Of a stretch of DNA of 64,000 nt, positions 33,892 to 42,436 are shown piece after piece. The notes beneath the pieces were generated by a model. That model saw nothing but the letters and a program-made list of their open reading frames with translations, made no database searches and was not told the origin of the DNA. The translations under genes were made by a program, and so were the position numbers. Each line of letters starts with the position of its first letter. The first letter of the stretch is position 1. The stretch comes from Roseobacter insulae (GTDB lineage Bacteria; Pseudomonadota; Alphaproteobacteria; Rhodobacterales; Rhodobacteraceae), in assembly GCF_019375555.1 (NCBI RefSeq), contig NZ_JAHXDN010000001.1, positions 1-64,000 on the forward strand, written 5' to 3'.

Positions 33892-34686
33892 TCAGGATGA
33901 TGGTGCGTCACCTGCATCCCGAGGCGGCGGGACATGCATCTTGTGCTCGACCGTGGCGACCAGAGAGGAGGCCCCCAGAACCACAACCGGGCAACGGGAT
34001 GCGGCCAGAACGCGTTTGAGCTGTTCCGCGTCGCGGACCGGCCCACGGAAGAGGTCGATCAATACGACTTGCGCATTGGTCCTGTCGAGGGCGGCAATGG
34101 CGTCCTCGACCGTGTCAAATAACACCTTGGTGGGATGCTCCTCGCCGCGGGCCTGCACGGCCAAAGGACCAACGCCGAACGCAATCAAATCTGCCCGCAG
34201 GTGGCTGGCAAGCATGTGTGAGAGCCCCAGCAACTGCCCGTCATCCGGGGTCAGCGGGTCGAACATGATAACCTTGCCCGCAAAGGAATGGCTGCTGCGA
34301 TACCCGAATATCAGCGCGTCCCAGCCCGTTGCCACGCGTGTCGCGGTATCGATCAGATCGCCCATCTGACGTTCAAAGGACCAGTCCACCGCGGCGAGGT
34401 CCGCTGTCTTTTTCAGAAGCTGTTGAAAAGCATTGGCATCCGCGTTCATCAGCGTGTGCATTTGCGACGGTGATGGCGTAATGAGCAGCGCGCCGCTCGC
34501 CGAAACAATACGTCGGTTCGGGATGGCACAGGCCGCCCGCGTGTCGTCGTCATCAACCAGTAATCCGCCAAGGCTTCGCGCAATACCTTCGGTCATGCGC
34601 TGTGCGATATGCATGGCCGCAGCGGCATCCGCAAAGGAGCTTGCGCTTACGAGGATACGCATTTTGGACGCAGGGCCGGGGCTCAT
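33892..34686 (-). CDS. Universal-stress-like protein
   Basis: 264 residues with two degenerate Usp-like halves. The first begins MRILVSASSFADAAAAMHIA and the second has VLIDLFRGPVRDAEQLKRVL and CPVVVLGASSLVATVEHKM. No full ATP motif is seen. Its ATG overlaps the Lon-like stop (ATGA), so the two are co-translated. The partner role is inferred: a regulatory subunit or stress factor acting with the protease. Confidence 0.7.
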   Translation of the reverse strand: MSPGPASKMRILVSASSFADAAAAMHIAQRMTEGIARSLGGLLVDDDDTRAACAIPNRRIVSASGALLITPSPSQMHTLMNADANAFQQLLKKTADLAAVDWSFERQMGDLIDTATRVATGWDALIFGYRSSHSFAGKVIMFDPLTPDDGQLLGLSHMLASHLRADLIAFGVGPLAVQARGEEHPTKVLFDTVEDAIAALDRTNAQVVLIDLFRGPVRDAEQLKRVLAASRCPVVVLGASSLVATVEHKMHVPPPRDAGDAPSS

Positions 34687-37148
34687 GACGCGCCACCCTG
34701 CGCGGTCTTATCGGGCGGTGCTTCGGCAAATTGTCGGCGTTTTTGTGCAAAGGCCCTGAGCCTGTCTTCGACCAGTGCGTTGACCGTGCCTGTCGGGAAA
34801 ACGGTGTTGCGCCGTCTTTTGCCCGCCGGTTTCCCGGTCAGGATTTCGATCCCCTCATCGATTGACCGGATCGGAATAACCCTGAATTTACCCGCGCGCG
34901 CGGCCTCTACCACATCCTGTCGCAGCATCAGGTTGTCCACGTTCGAGACCGGGATCAATACCCCCTGATCACCGGTCAGCCGTCTGGCCTTGCAGATGTC
35001 GAAAAACCCCTCGATCTTTTCATTGACGCCGCCAATTGCCTGGATTTCTCCACGCTGATTGACGGATCCGGTCACGGCAAGCCCCTGTCGGATCGGGATG
35101 CCTGAGAGCGCCGACAACAGGGCAAAGAGCTCTGCCGCCGAGGCGCTGTCGCCTTCAACACCGCCATAGCTCTGCTCGAACACAAGGCTGGCATGCAGCG
35201 ACATCGGGACGTCCAGCGCATAGATTGAGGAGAGGTACCCTGACAGGATCAACACCCCCTTGGAATGGATCGGCCCGCCGAGTTCAACCTCGCGTTCGAT
35301 ATCAACCAGCTTGCCGGCACCCAGCCGGACCCGCGCCGTAATGCGGGACGGTCGCCCGAAGCGGTGTGTGCCGATGCCGATCACCGACAGGCCATTGACC
35401 TGCCCGACGGCATGGCCCGCGGTATCGATAAGAACCGTTTTGCGCACCACCGCCTCCTGCATCCTGTTCTTGATGCGCCCGGCGCGGTAATCCGCCCGTT
35501 CAACCGCGTGGTTAATGTCATCCGCCTGCATCACTGTGCGCCCGGCCTGTCTGGCATAGTGATCGGCCTCGCGCATGATGTCGCCCAGCACCCCCAGTTG
35601 CAGGGTGAGCTTCCTGGTGTCATCGGCCAGCCGCACGGCATGATCCAGCAGGGCGGCGACCGCAGCCGCCGTCATGACGCACAGGTTTTCGCGCGCGGCA
35701 TAGGCGGCGACGACCTCGGCCAACTGGCGTGTGTTTTTCGCGGTGCGCGGCAGATCATCCTCGAAATCCGCGAACAGTTTGAACAGGGTGCCGAATTCCG
35801 GGTCGAGCATGACCAGCAGCATGTGCAGACGCCGGTCGCCGATCAGAACCACACGCACGTCACAGGGAATGGGGTCGGGCTCCAGCGAAATGGTGGATCC
35901 CAGGCTGAGCCGGTCAGCCAGCGAGATGATGGCGATGGACTGGCTTTGCAGGCACCGCTTCAACGCGTCCCAGGCGTAGGGTTCGGCCAGCAAGCGCCGC
36001 GCGTCCAGCACAAGGTAGCCGCCGTTCGCCCGGTGCAGCGCGCCCGGTTTGATCAGGGTGAAATTGGTGACCAGCGTGCCCATCTGCGACAGGTGTTCGA
36101 TCCGGCCGGTGAGTTGATTGAGCGATGGCTTATCCTCGAAGATCACTGGTGCAGCAGCCCTCTTGGCATGCGCCTGCGATACCATCACGTTGACGCCGTA
36201 CTGGTAGAACCGCGGCTCCCGGTGGTATTTGTGGATCGCCGTCGGAAAGGGGCCGTTGTTGTCGTCATCGACGTTTTCAAGGAAGAGTTCGGCATTGGAA
36301 ATAATATCCCTGCGCACCGCTGCGAGGTAGGACGTGACCTCGGGATTGCCGGTATAGTCATCGGCCAGCGCCTGCACCCGCACCGACACCACACGCTCCG
36401 CCATGTCGGCATGCAGTTTTTCAACCTTCTGTCGATGTTCCTTTTCGAGCTGCGGCCCCTCTTTCAGGATGGCGGCAAGTTGGGTCTGCAGGCGCTCGAT
36501 CTTCTCATCGATTGCCTGCCTTTCGGCGGGCTCCAACTCGGCATAATCGTCCGGCTTGATGGGTTTGCCGTCGACAACCGCCGCAAGCATGAAGCCCATA
36601 GGCGTCTTCAGCAGCGCGACATTTTCTTCCTTCACCTGTTCGGCAAAAGCGGCGATGGGTCGTTCCTGCCTTTCCCCGGCTTCCTGCTCAATGGCGCGGC
36701 GCTGCGTCTGGTATTCGTCGGAATCGAACAATGCGGGGATGTCGTTGGCCAGATCATCCACGAGATCCTCCATGCCCTTCCGGAGTACCGGCGCCTGTCC
36801 GGCGGGCAGTTTTATGGCATTGGGTTTGTGCGGGGTGTCGAAGTTGTTGACATATACCCAATCCGCTGGGGTCGGGCGGCGAGTTGCTTCCTGTTCCAGC
36901 AAGGTCGACACCGCCGTGTGCCGCCCCATGCCTTCGCGCCCCGCGACAAAGAGGTTGAAATCCTTGTCGCCGATGCTGGCAGACAGCCTGATGGCTTCGA
37001 TGGCGCGGTCCTGACCGACCAGCCCGGCCACCGGTTTCAGGTCTGCCGTGGTCTCAAAGCCTAACAGTTCGGGCTGAATTTCGAGGCGCAACTTGGCCGC
37101 GGACAATCCGCCGGGAAGTGATGCATCCCTCTTTTCGGTGTTGGCCAA
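34683..37148 (-). CDS. Lon-like ATP-dependent protease (LonB/LonC-type)
   Basis: The start is TTG 37148 with GGAGG upstream; 821 residues. The N-terminal part has a P-loop-like NLFVAGREGMGRHTAVSTLL (about 64-84), followed by a long coiled helical insertion (about 130-260), then the AAA core (GALHRANGGYLVLDARRLLA). The protease domain has catalytic Ser668 in EGDSASAAELFALLSAL and Lys711 in GGVNEKIEGFFD. It is soluble and probably degrades damaged proteins under low oxygen. It is the second gene of the BON-Lon-Usp unit. Confidence 0.9.
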   Translation of the reverse strand: MANTEKRDASLPGGLSAAKLRLEIQPELLGFETTADLKPVAGLVGQDRAIEAIRLSASIGDKDFNLFVAGREGMGRHTAVSTLLEQEATRRPTPADWVYVNNFDTPHKPNAIKLPAGQAPVLRKGMEDLVDDLANDIPALFDSDEYQTQRRAIEQEAGERQERPIAAFAEQVKEENVALLKTPMGFMLAAVVDGKPIKPDDYAELEPAERQAIDEKIERLQTQLAAILKEGPQLEKEHRQKVEKLHADMAERVVSVRVQALADDYTGNPEVTSYLAAVRRDIISNAELFLENVDDDNNGPFPTAIHKYHREPRFYQYGVNVMVSQAHAKRAAAPVIFEDKPSLNQLTGRIEHLSQMGTLVTNFTLIKPGALHRANGGYLVLDARRLLAEPYAWDALKRCLQSQSIAIISLADRLSLGSTISLEPDPIPCDVRVVLIGDRRLHMLLVMLDPEFGTLFKLFADFEDDLPRTAKNTRQLAEVVAAYAARENLCVMTAAAVAALLDHAVRLADDTRKLTLQLGVLGDIMREADHYARQAGRTVMQADDINHAVERADYRAGRIKNRMQEAVVRKTVLIDTAGHAVGQVNGLSVIGIGTHRFGRPSRITARVRLGAGKLVDIEREVELGGPIHSKGVLILSGYLSSIYALDVPMSLHASLVFEQSYGGVEGDSASAAELFALLSALSGIPIRQGLAVTGSVNQRGEIQAIGGVNEKIEGFFDICKARRLTGDQGVLIPVSNVDNLMLRQDVVEAARAGKFRVIPIRSIDEGIEILTGKPAGKRRRNTVFPTGTVNALVEDRLRAFAQKRRQFAEAPPDKTAQGGAS

Positions 37149-37302
37149 TTGCGCCTCCGGATTTCATGCTGATGTTCGTCTGTCCGATGCGGCGTTCGAA
37201 ACACTTCCGCGCCAACCGGTCAGAAATCGGATTGATGCGGGCCAAAGTCCTGGGGGTGGGGACATGTTGGCTTCGGCCCGCCAAGGGCGAAGGCTCGCCC
37301 TG

Positions 37303-37953
37303 TCACGAAATCTCCAACTGATCGACAACGGCAGTGACACCGGGAGCCGACCATGCGGCCTCTTCTGCCAGCTTGCGCTCATACCATGCCTTCACATGGC
37401 CTCTGAGGGTCACCTTCCCACCGGACACGCCCACGTCGATATGGGAGGCCTCGACCGTCGCATGCCTGTGCAAGGCAGCGGAGATTTTCTTTCTGACATC
37501 GTCTTTCGACGCCCTGGGAGAGATGCTGATCGCGTTGATCACCGTGGTCACGCCGCGCAGTCCGGCCACCTGATCGCGCGCCTCTGCGCGTTGGTATTGC
37601 CAGTCGACATTCCCGGTCAGCGTCACGCGCCCGTTCTTCACCTCGGATTGGATGTCAAACTTCTGAAAGAGCGCGTTCCAGTCACACAGATGGGCGATGC
37701 GCGTTGCAATATCTTCATCGGTCACGGTCGTGTCGGACGCGTATTTCACCTTGATGCCATCGACAACCGCGTGCACGCCCTTGATCCGCTTGGCGGCTTT
37801 CACTGCGGCGAGTTCTTCGAGATAATTGTGAACGGTCCCATGCAGCGTCACCGATCCGTCATGGACCGTCACGCCAATTTCAGTCGAGTCGATACGTGGG
37901 TCAAAGTCTATCTCATTCAGAATATCGTCTTTGATTTGCTCATCCGTTCGCAT
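37303..37953 (-). CDS. BON-domain protein (three BON repeats)
   Basis: ATG 37953 has AGGGAG upstream; the longer frame to 38280 is not supported. 216 residues contain three BON domains at about 5-70, 78-145 and 148-214, each with a G-V-(V/T)-L-x-G strand (GSVTLHGTVHNY, GRVTLTGNVDWQY, GKVTLRGHVKAWYE). BON proteins bind membranes or lipids and help envelope integrity. No signal peptide is visible, so it may be cytoplasmic. An FNR-like box stands 59 bases upstream. Confidence 0.88.
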   Translation of the reverse strand: MRTDEQIKDDILNEIDFDPRIDSTEIGVTVHDGSVTLHGTVHNYLEELAAVKAAKRIKGVHAVVDGIKVKYASDTTVTDEDIATRIAHLCDWNALFQKFDIQSEVKNGRVTLTGNVDWQYQRAEARDQVAGLRGVTTVINAISISPRASKDDVRKKISAALHRHATVEASHIDVGVSGGKVTLRGHVKAWYERKLAEEAAWSAPGVTAVVDQLEIS

Positions 37954-38011
37954 GTCGATCTCCCTAAAAATGCGGAACGCCTTGATCTTACGCTGGTGTT
38001 CGCTGTCCCGT

Positions 38012-38025
38012 TTGATTTTTGTCAA
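38012..38025 (-). promoter_or_regulatory. FNR-like box TTGAT-TTTT-GTCAA
   Basis: One transition from the symmetric site. It stands 59 bases before the BON gene start on the minus strand, which fits activation of the BON-Lon-Usp unit. Confidence 0.7.
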
Positions 38026-38177
38026 AACCGCGCATCGTCTGGGGATCTCGCGGGCGGGCCCGGCGTGTGTGCGCAACAGCCGGTCGATAGGCCTGCTGGC
38101 ATGGCGCTGGCGTCTTTTCCTCAATGGTCGCATGGCGGAAAAACCAGTGCTTGGCGGGCCAGCACTGGCCTGCACGA

Positions 38178-38651
38178 TCAACTGACGATTTGCCAGGTCC
38201 CGTCCGGCTGGCGGCAGGCAATCCCGGTACCGACAGCGCGACGCCCGCCAATGGTGATCGTCTGCCGATACTCGCGGCAATACCGGCCAGCGGTCGACGT
38301 ACCGTCGCGCAGCGCGACAACCGTGCCGTAGTTGCCGCTGTTGGGGTTGTTCCAGCGGATCGTCTCGCCCAGATCGGCGCGATACGCCCGGGTAATCGCG
38401 GCGTTGGCCCGCAACCTGTCCGTATCATCCATGGAGCGCCCGATTTCGCTGCCGATCAATGTGCCGATCAGAACGCCCGCACCGGTTGCGGCCAACCGGC
38501 CATCCCCCTGTCCGAACTGCGCCCCAAGCAGCCCGCCGAGCACCGCGCCTGTCAGACCGCCGGTTGTCTGGCGCGGGCCGTAATCGTCGGGTGTGCAGCC
38601 CCCAAAAGACATAAACGACAAGGCAAGGATGGCACCGCGGAAAAGGGTCAT
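38178..38651 (-). CDS. Glycine-zipper outer membrane lipoprotein (17 kDa antigen-like)
   Basis: ATG 38651 with GGGAGG upstream gives 157 residues. A lipoprotein signal (LALSFMSFGGC, lipid Cys about residue 19) precedes a glycine zipper (TGAVLGGLLGAQFGQGDGRL, then AGVLIGTLIGSEIGRSMDDT) and a small C-terminal domain with NSGNYGTVVALRDG and YCREYRQTITIGGR. It would sit in the outer membrane. A perfect FNR box lies 59 bases upstream. Confidence 0.88.
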   Translation of the reverse strand: MTLFRGAILALSFMSFGGCTPDDYGPRQTTGGLTGAVLGGLLGAQFGQGDGRLAATGAGVLIGTLIGSEIGRSMDDTDRLRANAAITRAYRADLGETIRWNNPNSGNYGTVVALRDGTSTAGRYCREYRQTITIGGRRAVGTGIACRQPDGTWQIVS

Positions 38652-38710
38652 ATCTGGACCTCCCATAGACTGCTGCACAAAAAGGTTAGGTCTGATCACG
38701 GGCGGCGGGA

Positions 38711-38724
38711 TTGATCAATATCAA
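38711..38724 (-). promoter_or_regulatory. Perfect FNR box TTGAT-CAAT-ATCAA
   Basis: A symmetric site 59 bases before the glycine-zipper lipoprotein on the minus strand. It shares the divergent region with the Hsp20 box at 38831. Confidence 0.78.
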
Positions 38725-38830
38725 TGGAAGAAACTGCCCTTGCCGCGTTGGCCTGATGCCACCCGCATCACCTGGGCGATGCCTGCCCGTTGCCCTCAAC
38801 CGCGCTCGGCACATCGGTGCGGGCCGCTGT

Positions 38831-38844
38831 TTGACTTTGATCAA
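38831..38844 (+). promoter_or_regulatory. FNR-type box TTGAC-TTTG-ATCAA before hsp20
   Basis: The half sites match the roseobacter FnrL consensus TTGA(T/C)-N4-(A/G)TCAA. It lies 63 bases before the hsp20 start. Confidence 0.75.
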
Positions 38845-38907
38845 AAGGCGGTACGCCCAACCATATAAAACAGGTCCGGTACCCACATAACCGTAGGAGG
38901 ATTTTTG

Positions 38908-39393
38908 ATGTCATATGAAGACTATCTGCCCAAGAACTGGCTGCGGCACAAACACGATGAGGACAATCCGCTGGTCAGCCTTCGCAAGGAGGTCGACAGC
39001 CTGTTCGACGACTTCGGCAACGGATTTTTCCGCGGACCCGGGGATGTCAGCGTGCGGTCGAACCTGAGCGAAACGGACAAGGAGATTTGCATCACCGCCG
39101 AGTTGCCGGGCATGACCGAAAAAGACGTCGACGTGTCCGTCAGCGGCGACAGGATCGTCATCAAGGGCGAGAAAAAGTCAGAAAAAGAGGAAAAAGGCGG
39201 CGAGAAAGGGCGCGAGTTTCATCGGGTCGAGCGCACGTCGGGATCGTTCCAGAGAGCTATGGCGCTGCCTTTCCACATTGACCCCGACGCGGTCAAGGCT
39301 GTCGTCAAAAACGGCGTTCTGACCGTGACGATCGCCAAACCGCCAGAGGCCGTGTCAAACACCACCAAGATCAAGATCGCGACGGCGGATTAG
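38908..39393 (+). CDS. Small heat shock protein (Hsp20)
   Basis: ATG 38908 after TAGGAGGA gives 161 residues. The alpha-crystallin domain runs from about 50 to 150 with ITAELPGMTEKDVDVSVSGD and the AxxxGVLxVxxxK motif as VVKNGVLTVTIAKPP. An unusually charged insert (KKSEKEEKGGEKGREFHRVE) sits in the middle, as in related bacterial Hsp20. It holds unfolding proteins without ATP. Confidence 0.93.
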   Translation: MSYEDYLPKNWLRHKHDEDNPLVSLRKEVDSLFDDFGNGFFRGPGDVSVRSNLSETDKEICITAELPGMTEKDVDVSVSGDRIVIKGEKKSEKEEKGGEKGREFHRVERTSGSFQRAMALPFHIDPDAVKAVVKNGVLTVTIAKPPEAVSNTTKIKIATAD

Positions 39394-39456
39394 CGCAGGC
39401 GAGGCGGTGCCCCACGAGCGCCCACCAAACGCCTGACCCGACCAGGGGAGCTTCGG

Positions 39457-40689
39457 ATGTGGCAAAAAGCGCTTGATCGGATGTTGCAGGTGATGCTGCA
39501 CTCGGGGGCGATCATCGTGATAATGCCCGACGGCAGCACGCACAGCTACGGGGACGGCACCGGTGTCCCGGTAGCTGTGCGGCTACACGATATGGCCACG
39601 GTAAGGCACCTGGTGCTTAACCCCGAACTGGCGCTTGGCGAGGCCTATATGAACGGCACGCTGACCATAGAGGAGGACCGGCTGCAGGAATTACTGGGCT
39701 TGGTCGTGCGCAACCTGCGCAGCGCCCCCCGGGTGTTCTGGCAGAGACCGCTTTTGAAACTGCGGGTCGCCCTGCGCCGCTTCACACAAAGGAACGCGGC
39801 GACCCGCGCCCGACGTCATGTAGCGCATCACTACGATCTCTCAGACCGGCTGTACGGTCTGTTTCTGGATGAAGACCGTCAATATTCATGCGGCTACTTC
39901 CGAACGCCAGATGACACACTCGCACAGTCACAGGCGCAAAAGAAAGACCATATCGCCCGCAAACTGCTGATCCGGCCCGGCATGAAAGTGCTGGACGTCG
40001 GATGTGGCTGGGGCGGCATGGCATTGACCCTCGCGCAGGATCACGGTGCCGAGGTTCTCGGCATCACATTGTCCAGAGAGCAGCTTGCCGTGGCGACGCA
40101 ACGCGCCGCGCGGGCGGGCCTGTCGGATCAGGTGCGTTTTCGCCTCTGTGATTATCGCGGCGTCGATGGCACTTTCGACCGGATCGTGTCTGTCGGGATG
40201 TTCGAACATGTCGGACTGCCGCATTACAACAGTTATTTCAGGACTGTCCGGGACCGGCTGGCGGACGATGGCATCGCTTTGGTGCACACGATCGGATGGG
40301 TCGCCCCGCCCGACGCGACAAATCCGTGGATCGCTAAATACATCTTCCCCGGCGGCTACATCCCGACGCTTTCCGAAATTTCCAGAGCGGTCGAGACCGC
40401 CATGCTGTGGCCTGCCGATATCGAATGCTGGCGGCTGCATTATGCCTACACGCTGCGGCACTGGTTCGACCGGTTCAACGACAACGAAGCCGATGTGCGG
40501 GCGCTTTACGATGCACGCTTCGTGCGAATGTGGCGCTTTTACCTCGCTGCCTGCGAACAGACATTCCGGCACGGCCGTCAGGCGGTGTATCAGCTGCAAC
40601 TGTCACGTCGTGTCGATGCGGTCCCCCTGACACGCGATTACCTCTATCGCGACGCACCCTTGGGGCAAATGCGCCGTGCCGCGGAGTAG
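39457..40689 (+). CDS. cfa: Cyclopropane-fatty-acyl-phospholipid synthase
   Basis: The 410-residue enzyme adds a methylene from S-adenosylmethionine to unsaturated lipid chains. An N-terminal SCP-like domain (to about 120) leads to the methyltransferase with YDLSDRLYGLFLDEDRQYSC, the SAM motif KVLDVGCGWGGMALTLA (about 178-194) and FDRIVSVGMFEHVGLPHYNS. Starts at ATG after GGGAGCTTCGG. Cyclopropane lipids protect resting cells. Confidence 0.94.
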   Translation: MWQKALDRMLQVMLHSGAIIVIMPDGSTHSYGDGTGVPVAVRLHDMATVRHLVLNPELALGEAYMNGTLTIEEDRLQELLGLVVRNLRSAPRVFWQRPLLKLRVALRRFTQRNAATRARRHVAHHYDLSDRLYGLFLDEDRQYSCGYFRTPDDTLAQSQAQKKDHIARKLLIRPGMKVLDVGCGWGGMALTLAQDHGAEVLGITLSREQLAVATQRAARAGLSDQVRFRLCDYRGVDGTFDRIVSVGMFEHVGLPHYNSYFRTVRDRLADDGIALVHTIGWVAPPDATNPWIAKYIFPGGYIPTLSEISRAVETAMLWPADIECWRLHYAYTLRHWFDRFNDNEADVRALYDARFVRMWRFYLAACEQTFRHGRQAVYQLQLSRRVDAVPLTRDYLYRDAPLGQMRRAAE

Positions 40690-40767
40690 TTTTCATGGCG
40701 GCCTGTTTACACCAGGGGAGCACCTTCCGGGGTTCACTCTCAAACAGAAACCACAGGGAGCAAGACG

Positions 40768-41295
40768 ATGATCAACAAAATTCTTCTGGCCCATGACGGA
40801 TCACACCACGCCCGTCGCGCGATGGATGTTGCCGCGGAAATTGCGGTGAAGTTTGCCGCGGAATTGTCCATTGTGCACGTGCTGATGCACGGTCGGCCCG
40901 CCAAAGAGCTGGTCCGCATGGCCGAGATCGAACACATGGTCGAATATGTGCACAAGAAATCGCTTCCGCATGAGGCATACTCTGTCGGAAGCGCCTATGA
41001 CGCGCTCAACGTTAATGCGTCAGGTAACCGCAGCATACGGGTGATTTCAGCCCTTGGGGATCACCTCGTCACCCTCGCAAAAAACCGATGTGCAGAGCTT
41101 GGCGCAACTGTCGGACAGACCTCCGTACGCTCGGGAGACTACGGTGACGAAATACTCGATGCGGCCACCGACTTCGGATCGGACATGATCGTCATCGGCT
41201 CGCGCGGTTTGGGAGTGGTGGGGCGGACGGTCCTGGGAAGCGTTTCGCAGAAAATCGTCCATCATGCCTCGCAGCTCGTTGTTGTCGTCAAATAG
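40768..41295 (+). CDS. Universal stress protein (single domain)
   Basis: 175 residues, ATG after AGGGAGCAAG. It begins KILLAHDGSHHARRAMDVAA and ends with the nucleotide motif MIVIGSRGLGVVGRTVLGSV (G-2x-G-9x-G type), so it likely binds ATP. It follows cfa by 78 bases and may share its message. Confidence 0.92.
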   Translation: MINKILLAHDGSHHARRAMDVAAEIAVKFAAELSIVHVLMHGRPAKELVRMAEIEHMVEYVHKKSLPHEAYSVGSAYDALNVNASGNRSIRVISALGDHLVTLAKNRCAELGATVGQTSVRSGDYGDEILDAATDFGSDMIVIGSRGLGVVGRTVLGSVSQKIVHHASQLVVVVK

Positions 41296-41318
41296 CGTGT
41301 CATCTGGCGGGTCGGGGG

Positions 41319-41332
41319 TTGATTTCCCTCAA
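41319..41332 (+). promoter_or_regulatory. FNR-like box TTGAT-TTCC-CTCAA
   Basis: One mismatch in the right half site. It stands 52 bases before the alcohol dehydrogenase start. Confidence 0.55.
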
Positions 41333-41384
41333 GTCATGCCGGTGGTGACCCGGCTATCGTCCCATCAAAACCCGGTGAGACACA

Positions 41385-42374
41385 ATGCGCGCGATGGTTC
41401 TGCACAAAGGCAAGGCAAGGCTGCAGCCCGAAGAGGTCAGCTGTCCCGATCCATCGGCCCGGCAGCTGCGCATCAAGATCGAGGCCTGCGGCGTGTGTCG
41501 CACCGACCTGCACATCGTCGACGGTGATCTGCGCGATCCGGCACTGCCGTTAATCCCCGGCCATGAGATCGTGGGCCGGATCATCGACATCGGCGCGGAC
41601 GTTCAGGGATTTGACCGAGGTCAGCGCGTCGGCGTTCCCTGGCTGGGTCACACCTGTGGCCACTGCGCATATTGCCGCAACGATCAGGAAAACCTCTGCG
41701 ATGCTCCGGGCTTTACCGGGTATACGCTGAACGGCGGGTATGCGCAGGAATGCGTCGCGGATGCACGGTATGTCTTCGCCCTCAACGACGCGGCGGATCC
41801 CGCGGCGCTTGCCCCCCTGCTGTGCGCGGGTCTGATCGGGTTTCGCAGTCTGCGAATGGCCGGTCATGCGGAGCACGTCGGCTTTTACGGCTTCGGCGCT
41901 GCGGCGCATATCCTCACGCAGATCGCCGTCTGGCAGGACCGCAAGGTGTACGCCTTCACCCGTTCGGGGGACGATGCGGCACAGCGTTTTGCACTTGAAA
42001 CAGGGGCGCTCTGGGCCGGCGGCTCGGATGAGCCTGCACCGGTGTCGCTGGACGCTGCGCTGATTTTCGCGCCGGTCGGCGCGCTGGTTCCGAAGGCGCT
42101 GAAGGATCTGAAGAAAGGCGGGCGGGTGGTTTGCGGCGGCATTCACATGAGCGACATCCCGTCATTTCCCTATGATGATCTCTGGCAGGAACGACAGGTC
42201 ATGTCCGTGGCCAATCTGACCCGCGAGGATGGAGAGGCCTTCTTTCCTCTGGCTCAGGTGGCCCGTGTCCGCACACGGACGACAACCTACCCACTGGAAC
42301 GGGCCAATGAAGCGCTGGATGACCTGAGGCAGGGGCGTCTGCAGGGCGCGGCCGTGCTGATACCGGATGCCTGA
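41385..42374 (+). CDS. Zinc-dependent alcohol dehydrogenase
   Basis: 329 residues of the MDR family. Catalytic zinc ligands: Cys in CGVCRTDLHIVDGD (about 39) and the GHE segment LIPGHEIVGRIIDIG. Structural zinc loop: CGHCAYCRNDQENLC. The Rossmann part has VGFYGFGAAAHIL, which differs from the classic GxGxxG. It resembles the AdhP/AdhA-like branch with Cys-rich second loop. It would reoxidise NADH with ethanol or other alcohols when oxygen is low. Confidence 0.92.
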   Translation: MRAMVLHKGKARLQPEEVSCPDPSARQLRIKIEACGVCRTDLHIVDGDLRDPALPLIPGHEIVGRIIDIGADVQGFDRGQRVGVPWLGHTCGHCAYCRNDQENLCDAPGFTGYTLNGGYAQECVADARYVFALNDAADPAALAPLLCAGLIGFRSLRMAGHAEHVGFYGFGAAAHILTQIAVWQDRKVYAFTRSGDDAAQRFALETGALWAGGSDEPAPVSLDAALIFAPVGALVPKALKDLKKGGRVVCGGIHMSDIPSFPYDDLWQERQVMSVANLTREDGEAFFPLAQVARVRTRTTTYPLERANEALDDLRQGRLQGAAVLIPDA

Positions 42375-42388
42375 AGCGCAGGGCGCCG

Positions 42389-42402
42389 TTGAGATTTGTC
42401 AA
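42389..42402 (+). promoter_or_regulatory. FNR/Dnr-like box TTGAG-ATTT-GTCAA
   Basis: Nine of ten bases match TTGA(T/C)-N4-GTCAA. It lies 34 bases before the start of the three-domain fusion gene. Confidence 0.55.
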
Positions 42403-42436
42403 ACATCACCGGGTGCCCGCCGCTAGGCTCCGCGCC

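Noticed and set aside
35265-37064. 599-codon plus frame opposite the Lon-like gene
   Set aside because: Antisense shadow of a high-GC gene; no domain or ribosome site.
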